Source of the DNA: Candidatus Solibacter sp. | GTDB lineage: Bacteria > Acidobacteriota > Terriglobia > Bryobacterales > Bryobacteraceae | NCBI GenBank assembly: GCA_017883345.1 | Contig: JADGNT010000120.1 | Coordinates: 1-9,813 of the forward strand | Reading direction: 5' to 3' | DNA length: 9,813 bases | Shown here: positions 1-6,565 of the stretch, piece after piece | Numbering within the stretch: the stretch's first letter is position 1 | How the letters are laid out: each line of letters begins with the position of its first letter | The notes under the pieces: generated by a model | Databases searched by the model: none | Seen by the model: the letters and a program-made list of their open reading frames with translations, nothing else | What the model was told of the DNA's origin: nothing | Program-made: the position numbers and the translations under genes

Positions 1-2650
1 CGCCGCGCTCCTTGCCGAAGCCGATCGTCTTGGCGATCCGCAGATTCACATTGAACTGTCCCGGACCGCGTCCGTAGTTGCGCGCGAGCAACCGCTCGCC
101 CGGCGTGGGGTTCGGATCCAGCAGCCCGTACGCCGTTTGGATCAGGCCCGGCTTGGCGGGATCGGCAGCGATGCCCGGCCGCCCATTGAACAGCGTGGTG
201 CCGTACAGGTCGCTGCCGGCCGTGATGTCGAACGGCGCGCCGGTTTGCGCCACCACGAATGGGCTGATGCGCACCGCCCACTTCAAACTGATCGAGCCGC
301 CGACGGTGAAGCGGTGGTGCACGTCCGTGGACGCCGGAGCGTACTCGCCCGCGAAGTTGTAGGGATTCGCCGGAAAGGTGCCCATCCCGTCCGTGTTGCT
401 CCTCGCGTGGTTGTACACGTAGAAGCCGAAGAGCGAAAGCCCGGCGTTCAGCTTCGCGTTGACGTTGGCGATCACCTGGTTCTGGTTGTAAATGCCGGAG
501 GACTCCATCAACTCCACCGGCCCGGGATGCCCCAGCGGAAACAGCCCGCTGTTCGCCACTGCCGGATTGTACGTGCCGGGCAGCGGCGCGTTGATGTCTT
601 GCGAGCGGAAGAGGTGCAGCCCGTGCGAGTTCGTATAGGTCAATGCCATGGTGGTGTTGGCGGGCAATTGCCGCTCGATGGTGACCGCCGATTGCAGGAT
701 GTACGGCGCCCGTAGCGCCGCGCTGATCGCCTGCGTCACCTGCGTGGATTGGAAGCCCGGCAACATGGCGGGTGACGGCACGTTGGGGAAGAAGTCGGGG
801 TTCGGGACCACGAACTGCTGCTGCACCAGCCCGTTGAAGCGCTGCGCGGCCAGCGTATTGCCGAGTCCGAGGCGGTCGTAGAAGATGCCGAAGCCGGCGC
901 GCAGCACGGTTTTCGCGCGCTTCTGCCCGCTGCCGCCCGGCGCCCAGGCAAACGCCAGGCGCGGCGCAAAATCGCGCCAGTCGTGGATGTTGGTTTGCGT
1001 CTCGTAGCGCAGGCCCAGGTTGAGCGTCAGATTCGGCCGCACGCGCCACTCGTCGCCCACGAAGACACCCACGTCCAGTTGGCGCACCGCAAGCTCCGCT
1101 CTGCCAGCGTTCATGGTGAACTGCGTGGCGCCTCCGCCCAGCGCGCGGATCTCGGCCGGCGTATCGCCGAGCTGCTGGAAGAGCAGCGTCCGCCGGTAGC
1201 GCTCGATCGACGTGATGAGCGCCATCTGCGATTGGCCGTTCGCACCAAGGACGGGTTGATTCCGCGCATCGAGCACCGGCGCCAGTGCGCCGCCGCCGAA
1301 GGTGAAAGTCCCGTTGAAGTTCTGCGGCGAGACGCTGTCATCCGTCTGGCCGCGGAGCCGCACGCCGAATCGCCAGGAGTGCCGGCCTTTCAACATCGAG
1401 CTGTAGTTCTGCAGCTCGTAGCTGTTCTGCGTGTCGAACGTGCGCCCCAACGCCGTTCCGCCGCCGTTGAACGATTGCAGCACCAGCGTCGCGGGACTCA
1501 GGCTGTTGGCGAGCGCCTGCGTCGCGCTGCGGTAATACTGGAAGCGCGTCTCGTTGACCGCCGAGCCGATCAACGCCGTGTCCGCCGCCTGCACCGTCTG
1601 GTTGGTGAACTGCGAGTGGTACCCGCGCGAGATCAGGTCGAAGCCGCCGATCCCGTTGTCGCGCACGTCCGAGTGCGTAATTCCGTACCGGAACATCAGC
1701 GTATGGTTCTGGCCGAGTTGGTAGTCCACCCGCGGGCTGATGTTGGTGAACCGGCCGGGCGTGGTGACGATGCCCGCGAACGGCTTTGTCGCCAGCGTCT
1801 GCGCATCGATTGTGACGGCGTTGGTGATCGAGCCGTTATCCACCATGTTGCGCTGTGCATCCAGCGTGAAGGACGAGTTTTTGGTCAGCGGCCCGCCGGC
1901 GCTGCCTTCGAATTCATTCAGCAGGAAGGGCGCTTTGGTGGGCGAGTATGGGTTGCGCGTGTTCCAAAAGTCGTCGGCGAAATTCCATTGCGCCGACCCG
2001 CGATACTTGTCGGAGCCCGGCTTGGTGAAGATTTCGATCTTGCCGTAGCCCAGCTTGTCGTACTCCGGCGAAAACGGGTTCTGGTTGATGCGAATCTCGC
2101 GGATCGATTCCTTCGGCGGAAGCTGGCCGCCGCTGAAGCCGTCCACGAAGATCGATCCGCCGTTGGGACCGGCCGAGGGCCCCGCCAGCGCCGCCAGGTC
2201 GGCTGCCAAATCGTCCGGGTCGTCCGAAAGCGCCTCCAGGTCGGCGCCGCGCAGCACCACCGCGCCGGCGCTGCCGGAGGAATCGGTGGTCAGCGCCGGC
2301 CCGGAAGTCTCCTGCACCGTCACCTTCTCCAAAATCGACGCCACCGTCAACATCAGGTTCAGCGACTGCGAGCCCGAGAGCAGCGTCACCTTGGCGGGTT
2401 GGGCCTGCGACAGTTCGGGCGCAGACGCCTGCACCGTGTAGTCGCCGGGCGTCACGCCGGCGAATGTGTAGGACCCGTTGTTGTCCGTCACCGCGCGCTT
2501 CACCGCGCCCGATTGACCGTTGAGCGTTACCTTCGCGCGCGGAATCACCGCGCCGCTCTCGTCGGTGACTTGCCCGCGAAGCGTCGCGGTCTGAGCGATA
2601 AGAACCTGCGAAAACAGGAAAGCGATGACCAGAGAATAGAGAAACTTCAA
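1..2650 (-). CDS. Oar-like TonB-dependent outer-membrane receptor with N-terminal carboxypeptidase-regulatory-like domain (partial, 3' end beyond window)
   Basis: An outer-membrane receptor predicted to import bulky substrates with TonB energy; the substrate is unknown. The minus-strand frame is open from a TTG at 2650 to the window edge (883 codons) and its C-terminus is missing. Residues 1-20 are a signal peptide ending LIAQ. Residues about 22-103 form a carboxypeptidase-regulatory-like beta-sandwich (LRGQVTDESGAVIPRAKVTL, later GVTPGDYTV). A plug-like region follows at about 105-215 (VVLRGADLEAL, SIFVDGFSGGQLP, REIRINQNPFSPEY), then a barrel with typical Oar motifs (GLRYETQ, FGIFYDRLG, ERQLPANTT, NYGRGPGQFNVNLRIAKT). 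An in-frame stop at 2674-2672 excludes ATG or GTG starts upstream, so TTG is the only reasonable start; its Shine-Dalgarno is weak. It lies 89 nt downstream of the propeller gene on the same strand. The family is certain; the exact start is less so. Confidence 0.93.
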   Translation of the reverse strand, partial: MKFLYSLVIAFLFSQVLIAQTATLRGQVTDESGAVIPRAKVTLNGQSGAVKRAVTDNNGSYTFAGVTPGDYTVQASAPELSQAQPAKVTLLSGSQSLNLMLTVASILEKVTVQETSGPALTTDSSGSAGAVVLRGADLEALSDDPDDLAADLAALAGPSAGPNGGSIFVDGFSGGQLPPKESIREIRINQNPFSPEYDKLGYGKIEIFTKPGSDKYRGSAQWNFADDFWNTRNPYSPTKAPFLLNEFEGSAGGPLTKNSSFTLDAQRNMVDNGSITNAVTIDAQTLATKPFAGIVTTPGRFTNISPRVDYQLGQNHTLMFRYGITHSDVRDNGIGGFDLISRGYHSQFTNQTVQAADTALIGSAVNETRFQYYRSATQALANSLSPATLVLQSFNGGGTALGRTFDTQNSYELQNYSSMLKGRHSWRFGVRLRGQTDDSVSPQNFNGTFTFGGGALAPVLDARNQPVLGANGQSQMALITSIERYRRTLLFQQLGDTPAEIRALGGGATQFTMNAGRAELAVRQLDVGVFVGDEWRVRPNLTLNLGLRYETQTNIHDWRDFAPRLAFAWAPGGSGQKRAKTVLRAGFGIFYDRLGLGNTLAAQRFNGLVQQQFVVPNPDFFPNVPSPAMLPGFQSTQVTQAISAALRAPYILQSAVTIERQLPANTTMALTYTNSHGLHLFRSQDINAPLPGTYNPAVANSGLFPLGHPGPVELMESSGIYNQNQVIANVNAKLNAGLSLFGFYVYNHARSNTDGMGTFPANPYNFAGEYAPASTDVHHRFTVGGSISLKWAVRISPFVVAQTGAPFDITAGSDLYGTTLFNGRPGIAADPAKPGLIQTAYGLLDPNPTPGERLLARNYGRGPGQFNVNLRIAKTIGFGKERG

Positions 2651-2682
2651 TTCGGCACCAATATCAGGAGGCTACCAAAACG

Positions 2683-2716
2683 TGGGGCAGCCCGCCAAAT
2701 GCGGCGGACTGCCCCA
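2683..2716 (-). terminator. Terminator-like hairpin after the propeller gene
   Basis: An inverted repeat TGGGGCAG (2683-2690) / CTGCCCCA (2709-2716) is extended inward by CCGCC (2692-2696) / GGCGG (2703-2707), with one unpaired position and a 6-nt loop. On the minus strand it sits 23 nt after the propeller stop codon and is followed by CGTTTT, a short U-run. It is therefore a plausible but weak intrinsic terminator or attenuator between the propeller and the receptor gene. Confidence 0.6.
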
Positions 2717-2739
2717 TCGGCCCGTTGGTTACCCTCGGT

Positions 2740-3807
2740 TTACTTCCCAACCACGAGAATGGAAAACGAATCCGGCAGCATCGGTGCGCGGCCGCCACGG
2801 CCACCACCCTGCTTCGGCGCATCCTTGGGTGCATCCGCGGGCGGGGCCGGCGGCGGACCGTACTCGGCGGCGATCAGCAGGATGTGGTCCGTCTTGCTGT
2901 CCAACGTCAGTGTTTTGGCACGAGGCATGGTCTTCAGGTCCTGTTCCACCACGAAGCTGGTAGGGCTGTTTTCCTTGATGACACTCAGCGTGCCATCGCC
3001 GTTGGAGCTGAATGCTTCCATGGTCTTGGGGTTGAATGTGGCGCCATCGGTGCCGCTGCCGATCGGCAGGGTCGCGAGGATTTTTCCGTCGTCGGAATTG
3101 AGCACCACCATCGTGGCGGGGTTGTGGCAGGTGGCGAAGAGTACGTGATTCTTTACATCGAATGCCAACCCACCGGGCCCGCCACCCTTGCCGGCAAGAT
3201 CATACACCGCGGTTACCTTGAGTGTCTTGGCGTCCACGGCGGCAATCTTGTCCTTGTCTTCCAGATCGACGTACAGGTGACCTTTCCCGTCGCTGACGGC
3301 CTGCTCCGGAGCGCCGCCCAGATCGAGCGTGCCCACCACCGATCCGTCCTTCGCGTCGATCACCGTCGCATTGGGCTGGCTGTGACTGAAAACCCAGACC
3401 CGCTGGTTGAATGGGTCGAAGAGAATGCCATCCGGGTTGCCTTGCACATCGATGGTCTTGATCGTCGCCAGGGTCTTGGTATCCCACATCACAACCGGCT
3501 TGCTGCTGGCGAAGCCGTGATTCGATTTGGGGTCAACCGCCGCTCCACGGGCGCTGGCCTTGGGGATTTCGCCAACCGGCTCCAGCGTATCGAGATTAAA
3601 GACATTGATTCGCGGAGTAGGACCGGAGCGCGGGACGTATAACCGGCGCCCGGCGTCGTCCGCATAGACATAGTCAAAGCCGCCGTCGCCGCCGACCTTG
3701 GCCGTTTTCAATACCTTATAAGGACCGGCGGTTGGAGCCTGCTGGGCCAAGCCGATGAACGCTACCATCGCGATCCCGGCTGCAAATATCAGGGAAACTT
3801 GTCGCAT
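2740..3807 (-). CDS. Exported YVTN-family (YncE-like) beta-propeller protein
   Basis: A 355-residue protein predicted to be exported to the periplasm or cell surface, where a WD40/YVTN-type propeller usually serves as a binding scaffold. No enzyme activity is evident. Residues 1-21 are a signal peptide (MRQVSLIFAAGIAMVAFIGLA). Repeated blades follow from about residue 40, with recurring patterns such as YVYADDAGRRLYVPR, INVFNLDTLEPVGEI, ATVIDAKDGSVVGTLDL and MVVLNSDDGKILATLPIG. A Pro/Ala then Gly/Arg-rich stretch (about 317-341) interrupts the last blade before a final strand, SFSILVVGK. The start at 3807 is chosen over an in-frame ATG 13 codons upstream because GAGGAGG lies 6 nt before it and the signal peptide begins there. 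The receptor gene follows on the same strand, so co-transcription past the intervening hairpin is possible. Ligand and role are unknown. Confidence 0.88.
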   Translation of the reverse strand: MRQVSLIFAAGIAMVAFIGLAQQAPTAGPYKVLKTAKVGGDGGFDYVYADDAGRRLYVPRSGPTPRINVFNLDTLEPVGEIPKASARGAAVDPKSNHGFASSKPVVMWDTKTLATIKTIDVQGNPDGILFDPFNQRVWVFSHSQPNATVIDAKDGSVVGTLDLGGAPEQAVSDGKGHLYVDLEDKDKIAAVDAKTLKVTAVYDLAGKGGGPGGLAFDVKNHVLFATCHNPATMVVLNSDDGKILATLPIGSGTDGATFNPKTMEAFSSNGDGTLSVIKENSPTSFVVEQDLKTMPRAKTLTLDSKTDHILLIAAEYGPPPAPPADAPKDAPKQGGGRGGRAPMLPDSFSILVVGK

Positions 3808-3932
3808 GTGATGCCTCCTCAAGTTGGGTCTCGCCAAATGGAACACACGCTACCCGCTACAGATTATGCCGGATGGTAGATGAACAAGCGATGAACTCTG
3901 CACGGGTTGGGTTAGGGAACAGCAAGAGGCAG
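3808..3932. promoter_or_regulatory. Intergenic region between the divergent propeller and broken receptor genes
   Basis: This gap must hold the minus-strand propeller promoter and the ancestral plus-strand receptor promoter. For the minus strand, a CATAAT at 3868-3863 resembles a -10 box, but no convincing -35 lies at the right spacing. The propeller ribosome binding site (GAGGAGG) lies just left of 3821. No operator or riboswitch is recognised. Confidence 0.3.
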
Positions 3933-3967
3933 CCCTTTCAGCCAGTTTTCAGATTCCTGCCTTACCA
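3933..3967 (+). repeat. Direct repeat copy 1 (upstream of receptor N-terminal fragment)
   Basis: This copy matches 6528-6562 at 30 of 35 positions, without gaps. It contains an identical 13-bp core (CAGTTTTCAGATT, 3943-3955) and a shared CCCTTTCA (3933-3940). It ends exactly at the A of the ATG of the receptor fragment. Weaker similarity continues leftward to about 3912. Confidence 0.7.
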
Positions 3968-4161
3968 TGAAGTCGATGGAAAACGAATTGCCAATCGGAA
4001 GCTGTTCCGTACGTGCCCGTCTGCTGCCCGGTGTGTTGCTCCTGCTGTGCCCGCTTCCGTTCCGCGCGCAAACCAGTGCAGGCACGCTTCGCGTTCAGGT
4101 TACCGATCAATCGGGCAGCGCAGAAGCTCGCGCTTACGAGAACTCGCCACCCCGACCTTAG
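3967..4161 (+). pseudogene. N-terminal remnant of a second Oar-like TonB-dependent receptor
   Basis: The reading frame gives 64 residues before a stop. It has a hydrophobic, Leu-rich signal peptide (about residues 15-36, LLPGVLLLLCPLPFRAQ) followed by TLRVQVTDQSGSA, the opening strand of the carboxypeptidase-regulatory-like domain of Oar-type receptors (compare LRGQVTDESGA in the receptor at the left edge). After about 4110 the resemblance stops, and the frame closes with unrelated residues. The rest of such a receptor (about 800-1000 residues) is absent here, but a matching barrel half on the same strand resumes near 6566. I infer that both are halves of one gene split by the KaiC/CheB segment. 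No Shine-Dalgarno is visible before the ATG. It is most likely non-functional, although a short secreted peptide could in principle still be made. Confidence 0.7.
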
Positions 4162-4246
4162 ATCACGCCTTGATCCGGCTGTCGATCCCCTTCGCGGCGC
4201 CGACAGATCCGGAACCCTCAGCCGGCTACGCTATCCAAGTACAGGA
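4110..4246. other. Degraded junction between receptor remnant and cheB
   Basis: No intact gene is visible here. The DNA is still G+C-rich like the receptor, whereas cheB beyond 4247 is more A+T-rich, so the cassette boundary probably lies within or near this stretch. One plus-strand frame reads ELATPTLDHALIRLSIPF at about 4140-4193, vaguely like plug-domain starts of other TonB receptors, so it may be receptor debris in a shifted frame. A 6-bp stem CTGTCG/CGACAG (4179-4184, 4201-4206) lacks a U-run, so no clear terminator for cheB is seen. Confidence 0.4.
4208..4217 (+). repeat. Left copy of 10-bp inverted repeat flanking the kaiC-cheB unit
   Basis: TCCGGAACCC here is the exact reverse complement of 6445-6454. 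The two copies lie 30 bp outside the cheB stop and 44 bp outside the kaiC start respectively, which is where terminal inverted repeats of an inserted cassette would lie. No target-site duplication is evident. A chance match is possible. Confidence 0.4.
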
Positions 4247-4831
4247 TCACGCCCCTGTATTTATGGACGTGCTTACCAATCTTTGTAGTTCATCTGAAAT
4301 TTTGTCGGGTGGCAGAACGAAATCGACACAGCCTGAAGCCTGAGCACTCAGAGGCATGTCGTCTACTTCGGCGGACATGTCCTGAGCAAAGGTTGTTCCT
4401 CCCTTTGCCTTGATGTGCTTGCATCCCTCACTACCGTCGCCATCGTACCCAGAGAGGATAATGCCGATCGCACGCGCCCCCATAGCCTCTGCTAAAGAAG
4501 TCAAAAACACATTAATCTGCTCGTTCCTCCTAGTGCGCGGGGAGACGACTTTGAAGGTATAGCTCTCAATTAGAAGATCCGCGTCCGGAGGAATCACGTA
4601 GACGTGATTCCTCCGGATCGGCATCGCCGCGGAAGCCACCATTACTGTCATTTTCGTGTGATGCGACAGAATTTGAGCCAACTGACTATTGGCGGTCGGC
4701 GTAATATGAGCAACAATGACAAAGGCCATACCTGTATTGGACGGCAGGGCGTCCAGGAGCGCCTTATATGCCTTAAGCCCCCCAGCCGAGCCGCCAATGC
4801 CGACAATGAAGTTAGGATGTAATGTTCCCAT
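4247..4831 (-). CDS. cheB: Stand-alone CheB-type protein-glutamate methylesterase domain
   Basis: A 194-residue cytosolic protein consisting only of the CheB catalytic domain. CheB enzymes hydrolyse methyl-glutamate (or deamidate glutamine) on chemoreceptors. The expected catalytic triad is present: Ser15 in GIGGSAGG, His42 in VAHITPT and Asp132 in LSGYDGDGSEG. Other family motifs are NHVYVIPPDADL (75-86) and AQDMSAEVDDMPLSAQASGCVDFVLPP (149-175). The N-terminal receiver domain of classical CheB is absent, so control cannot come from its own phosphorylation. The ATG at 4831 has GAGGTGG about 5 nt upstream. It lies 52 nt after the kaiC-like stop on the same strand, implying one operon. No chemoreceptor, CheR or CheA is in the window, so its substrate is unknown. 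Codon use is more A+T-rich than in the flanking genes. Confidence 0.92.
   Translation of the reverse strand: MGTLHPNFIVGIGGSAGGLKAYKALLDALPSNTGMAFVIVAHITPTANSQLAQILSHHTKMTVMVASAAMPIRRNHVYVIPPDADLLIESYTFKVVSPRTRRNEQINVFLTSLAEAMGARAIGIILSGYDGDGSEGCKHIKAKGGTTFAQDMSAEVDDMPLSAQASGCVDFVLPPDKISDELQRLVSTSINTGA
4584..4617. repeat. 34-bp near-perfect palindrome inside cheB
   Basis: The 16-bp arms (TCCGGAGGAATCACGT at 4584-4599 and its exact reverse complement at 4602-4617) are separated by only 2 nt. It encodes residues about 72-83, the conserved NHVYVIPPD motif. As RNA it would fold into a very stable hairpin inside the coding region; as DNA it could extrude a cruciform. Confidence 0.85.
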
Positions 4832-4883
4832 GACCCACCTCAGATCTTCAGCTTTCCACCTGGCACTTTTACCTTGTTTTGAC

Positions 4884-6401
4884 TCATTGTTCTTCTCTCA
4901 GTAATCCTTTTACCAACCTTCTCTTTCTGACTGGAGGGCCTGCGGTAGCATCGGCATCCATTGGTACTAAGTCTATTCCGTTATCGCTCAAAATCAATTT
5001 GTGGACGTCACTGGAGTGGCCCATGCCACGAGACTTAACAATGTAAAGTCCACGAATGCGTCTTTTCCCCTCATCTTCTTCTAATTCTCTAACTACTATC
5101 CAAGTGTCAATCAAAGACGAGACGCCGATTTCGCCGCTAGTGTCGTTTTGTGCGGTTGAAGAAACAAGACTTGTAAAAAATCCGGTTATGCCCTTGGATT
5201 TTAGAACATCAATCATGCGAGTGAGCATGGATTGAATTTCAAGTGGGTTCCCCTGTCCAATGAGACTTGTCAGGGGATCGATGACAACAGATTTTGGTTT
5301 GAAATCCGCAATGATCTTGTATAAATCGAGTAAATGCATCTCTAAACCAAAAAAGGAAGGTCTAGTAGACACAATCTTTAAGAGCCCTGTTTTTATCAAT
5401 GGTTCAAAATGAAAACCTATAGAACTCATGTTTTGAATGAGTTGCCCTGAAGATTCTTCATAAGACAAGAAAAGGCACCGTTCTCCACGTTTACAGCATT
5501 CTATTGCGAATGCAGCCGCGAGGCTTGTCTTTCCAGTGCCCGCGGTACCTGAAGCGAGTACCGTGCTGCCTCTAGTATAACCTGAACCCTTGAACATCTT
5601 ATCTAACGATGGAATTCCTGTCGAAACTCTCTTGTTTGTGCCTGGTTGATCGAGTCCCGCGGAAGTGATAGGAATTACCGAAAGTCCATCGTTATCGATT
5701 ACGAAGGGATATTCGTTTGTTCCATGCTTTGAACCGCGATATTTCATTACACGAATCCTACGGGTGGCAATTTGTTCCCTAACTCTGTTATCCAGGAGAA
5801 TTACGCAATCGGAAATGTACTCCTCCAGGCCATGACGAGTATAAGAACCTTGTCCCGGCTCTCCGGTAATGATTGCGGTAACTTGTTTTTCCTTAAGCCA
5901 TCGGAAAAGTCTTTTTATCTCTAAGCGAAGAATGCCAGCATCCGTGAGGCCGGCAAAGAGAGATTCAATAGAATCCAAAACAACACGTTTGGCGCCAATG
6001 GAATCAATAGCATGGTCTAAACGAATGAACAGGCCTTCAAGATTAAAGTCGCCTTTCTCTTGAATGTCTCTGCGGTCCAAAAGAACATATTCAATCAGAA
6101 TCTGTTTTTGTGAAACAAGCCCTTGTAAATCCAGGTTGAGAGAATCCACGTCTTCATAAAGTTCATCTTCTGTCTCTTCAAATGACATGAAGATGCCTGG
6201 CTCGTTGTAGTTGATCGCGCCATTGATTAAAAAATCAATCCCCAAAAGGGTTTTTCCAGAGCCGGCACTTCCAGAAATTAGAGTGGTTCTATTTTTCGGA
6301 AGCCCGCCTTCTGTAATTTCGTCAAAGCCTTTGATGCCGGTGGGGCACTTGTGTGGTTGATGACGATTAAAGACCTTTGTTTTCTTCGGCGTTTTAGGCA
6401 T
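4884..6401 (-). CDS. kaiC: KaiC-like double-domain RecA-family ATPase
   Basis: A 505-residue soluble ATPase of the KaiC family, with two RecA-like domains as in cyanobacterial clock KaiC. CI domain: Walker A GSAGSGKT (44-51), catalytic EE (75-76), Walker B VVLD (140-143). CII domain: Walker A GTAGTGKT (285-292), EE (315-316), Walker B VVID (372-375). In CII, SSLIDTW (428-434) aligns with the STITDT phosphosite segment of clock KaiC, placing two serines at the autophosphorylation positions. The C-terminal tail is short and basic (RKRRLVKGL). The ATG at 6401 is preferred because family similarity starts soon after it; the frame stays open 45 codons further but codes unrelated, high-G+C sequence. 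GGGAG lies 13 nt upstream, a rather long spacing. No kaiA or kaiB is present, so a signalling rather than circadian role is likelier. Composition is much more A+T-rich than the neighbours, suggesting horizontal acquisition with cheB. Confidence 0.93.
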   Translation of the reverse strand: MPKTPKKTKVFNRHQPHKCPTGIKGFDEITEGGLPKNRTTLISGSAGSGKTLLGIDFLINGAINYNEPGIFMSFEETEDELYEDVDSLNLDLQGLVSQKQILIEYVLLDRRDIQEKGDFNLEGLFIRLDHAIDSIGAKRVVLDSIESLFAGLTDAGILRLEIKRLFRWLKEKQVTAIITGEPGQGSYTRHGLEEYISDCVILLDNRVREQIATRRIRVMKYRGSKHGTNEYPFVIDNDGLSVIPITSAGLDQPGTNKRVSTGIPSLDKMFKGSGYTRGSTVLASGTAGTGKTSLAAAFAIECCKRGERCLFLSYEESSGQLIQNMSSIGFHFEPLIKTGLLKIVSTRPSFFGLEMHLLDLYKIIADFKPKSVVIDPLTSLIGQGNPLEIQSMLTRMIDVLKSKGITGFFTSLVSSTAQNDTSGEIGVSSLIDTWIVVRELEEDEGKRRIRGLYIVKSRGMGHSSDVHKLILSDNGIDLVPMDADATAGPPVRKRRLVKGLLREEQ

Positions 6402-6441
6402 ACAACAATACTTACTCCCATATAGAATAGCACGAGATTGG
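6402..6441 (-). promoter_or_regulatory. Possible promoter and ribosome binding region of the kaiC-cheB operon
   Basis: This short A+T-rich leader on the minus strand contains a -10-like TATTCTATAT stretch (about 6427-6418) followed by GGGAG. No convincing -35 element is seen, so this is only a candidate. Confidence 0.3.
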
Positions 6442-6478
6442 CGTGGGTTCCGGACCCCTGATGGTCCTGGAACCCATG
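6442..6478. repeat. Hairpin-forming inverted repeat upstream of kaiC
   Basis: GGGTTCC (6445-6451) pairs with GGAACCC (6469-6475), and GGACC (6452-6456) pairs with GGTCC (6463-6467) around a 6-nt loop with one bulged T. Flanking bases add about three more pairs. No U-run follows on either strand, so it is not a typical intrinsic terminator. It contains the right copy (6445-6454) of the 10-bp inverted repeat also found at 4208-4217. Confidence 0.7.
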
Positions 6479-6527
6479 GACTGCATCGTCCTGTCGCGCG
6501 AGAAGTAGGGGCAGAAGCGAGCGACGC

Positions 6528-6562
6528 CCCTTTCATGCAGTTTTCAGATTGCCGCCGTACCA
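6528..6562 (+). repeat. Direct repeat copy 2 (upstream of receptor barrel fragment)
   Basis: This copy matches 3933-3967 at 30 of 35 positions, including the 13-bp core CAGTTTTCAGATT (6538-6550) and CCCTTTCA (6528-6535). It lies just before the point where receptor-like coding sequence resumes. Confidence 0.7.
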
Positions 6563-6565
6563 GTC

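Noticed and set aside
983..3148. Long plus-strand open frame of 721 codons
   Set aside because: It is the codon-aligned antisense of the left receptor and runs into the propeller gene. The minus-strand frame carries recognisable domains, whereas the plus-strand translation is Arg/Val-rich and low in complexity, as expected for an antisense shadow in high-G+C DNA.
4179..4206. Stem CTGTCG/CGACAG as a terminator for cheB
   Set aside because: The stem is only 6 bp with a long loop and no U-run on the minus strand.
3873..4343. Plus-strand 156-codon frame across the promoter and receptor remnant
   Set aside because: It spans the intergenic region, overlaps the signal-peptide frame and ends antisense to cheB. 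Only a short central piece may be receptor debris.
4247..6401. Circadian clock operon
   Set aside because: KaiC-like proteins without KaiA/KaiB are widespread in non-cyanobacteria, and nothing in the window supports an oscillator.
6402..6536. 45-codon N-terminal extension of the kaiC-like gene
   Set aside because: The upstream codons are high-G+C, cross the hairpin and the direct repeat, and resemble no KaiC N-terminus. The ATG at 6401 gives a normal family length.
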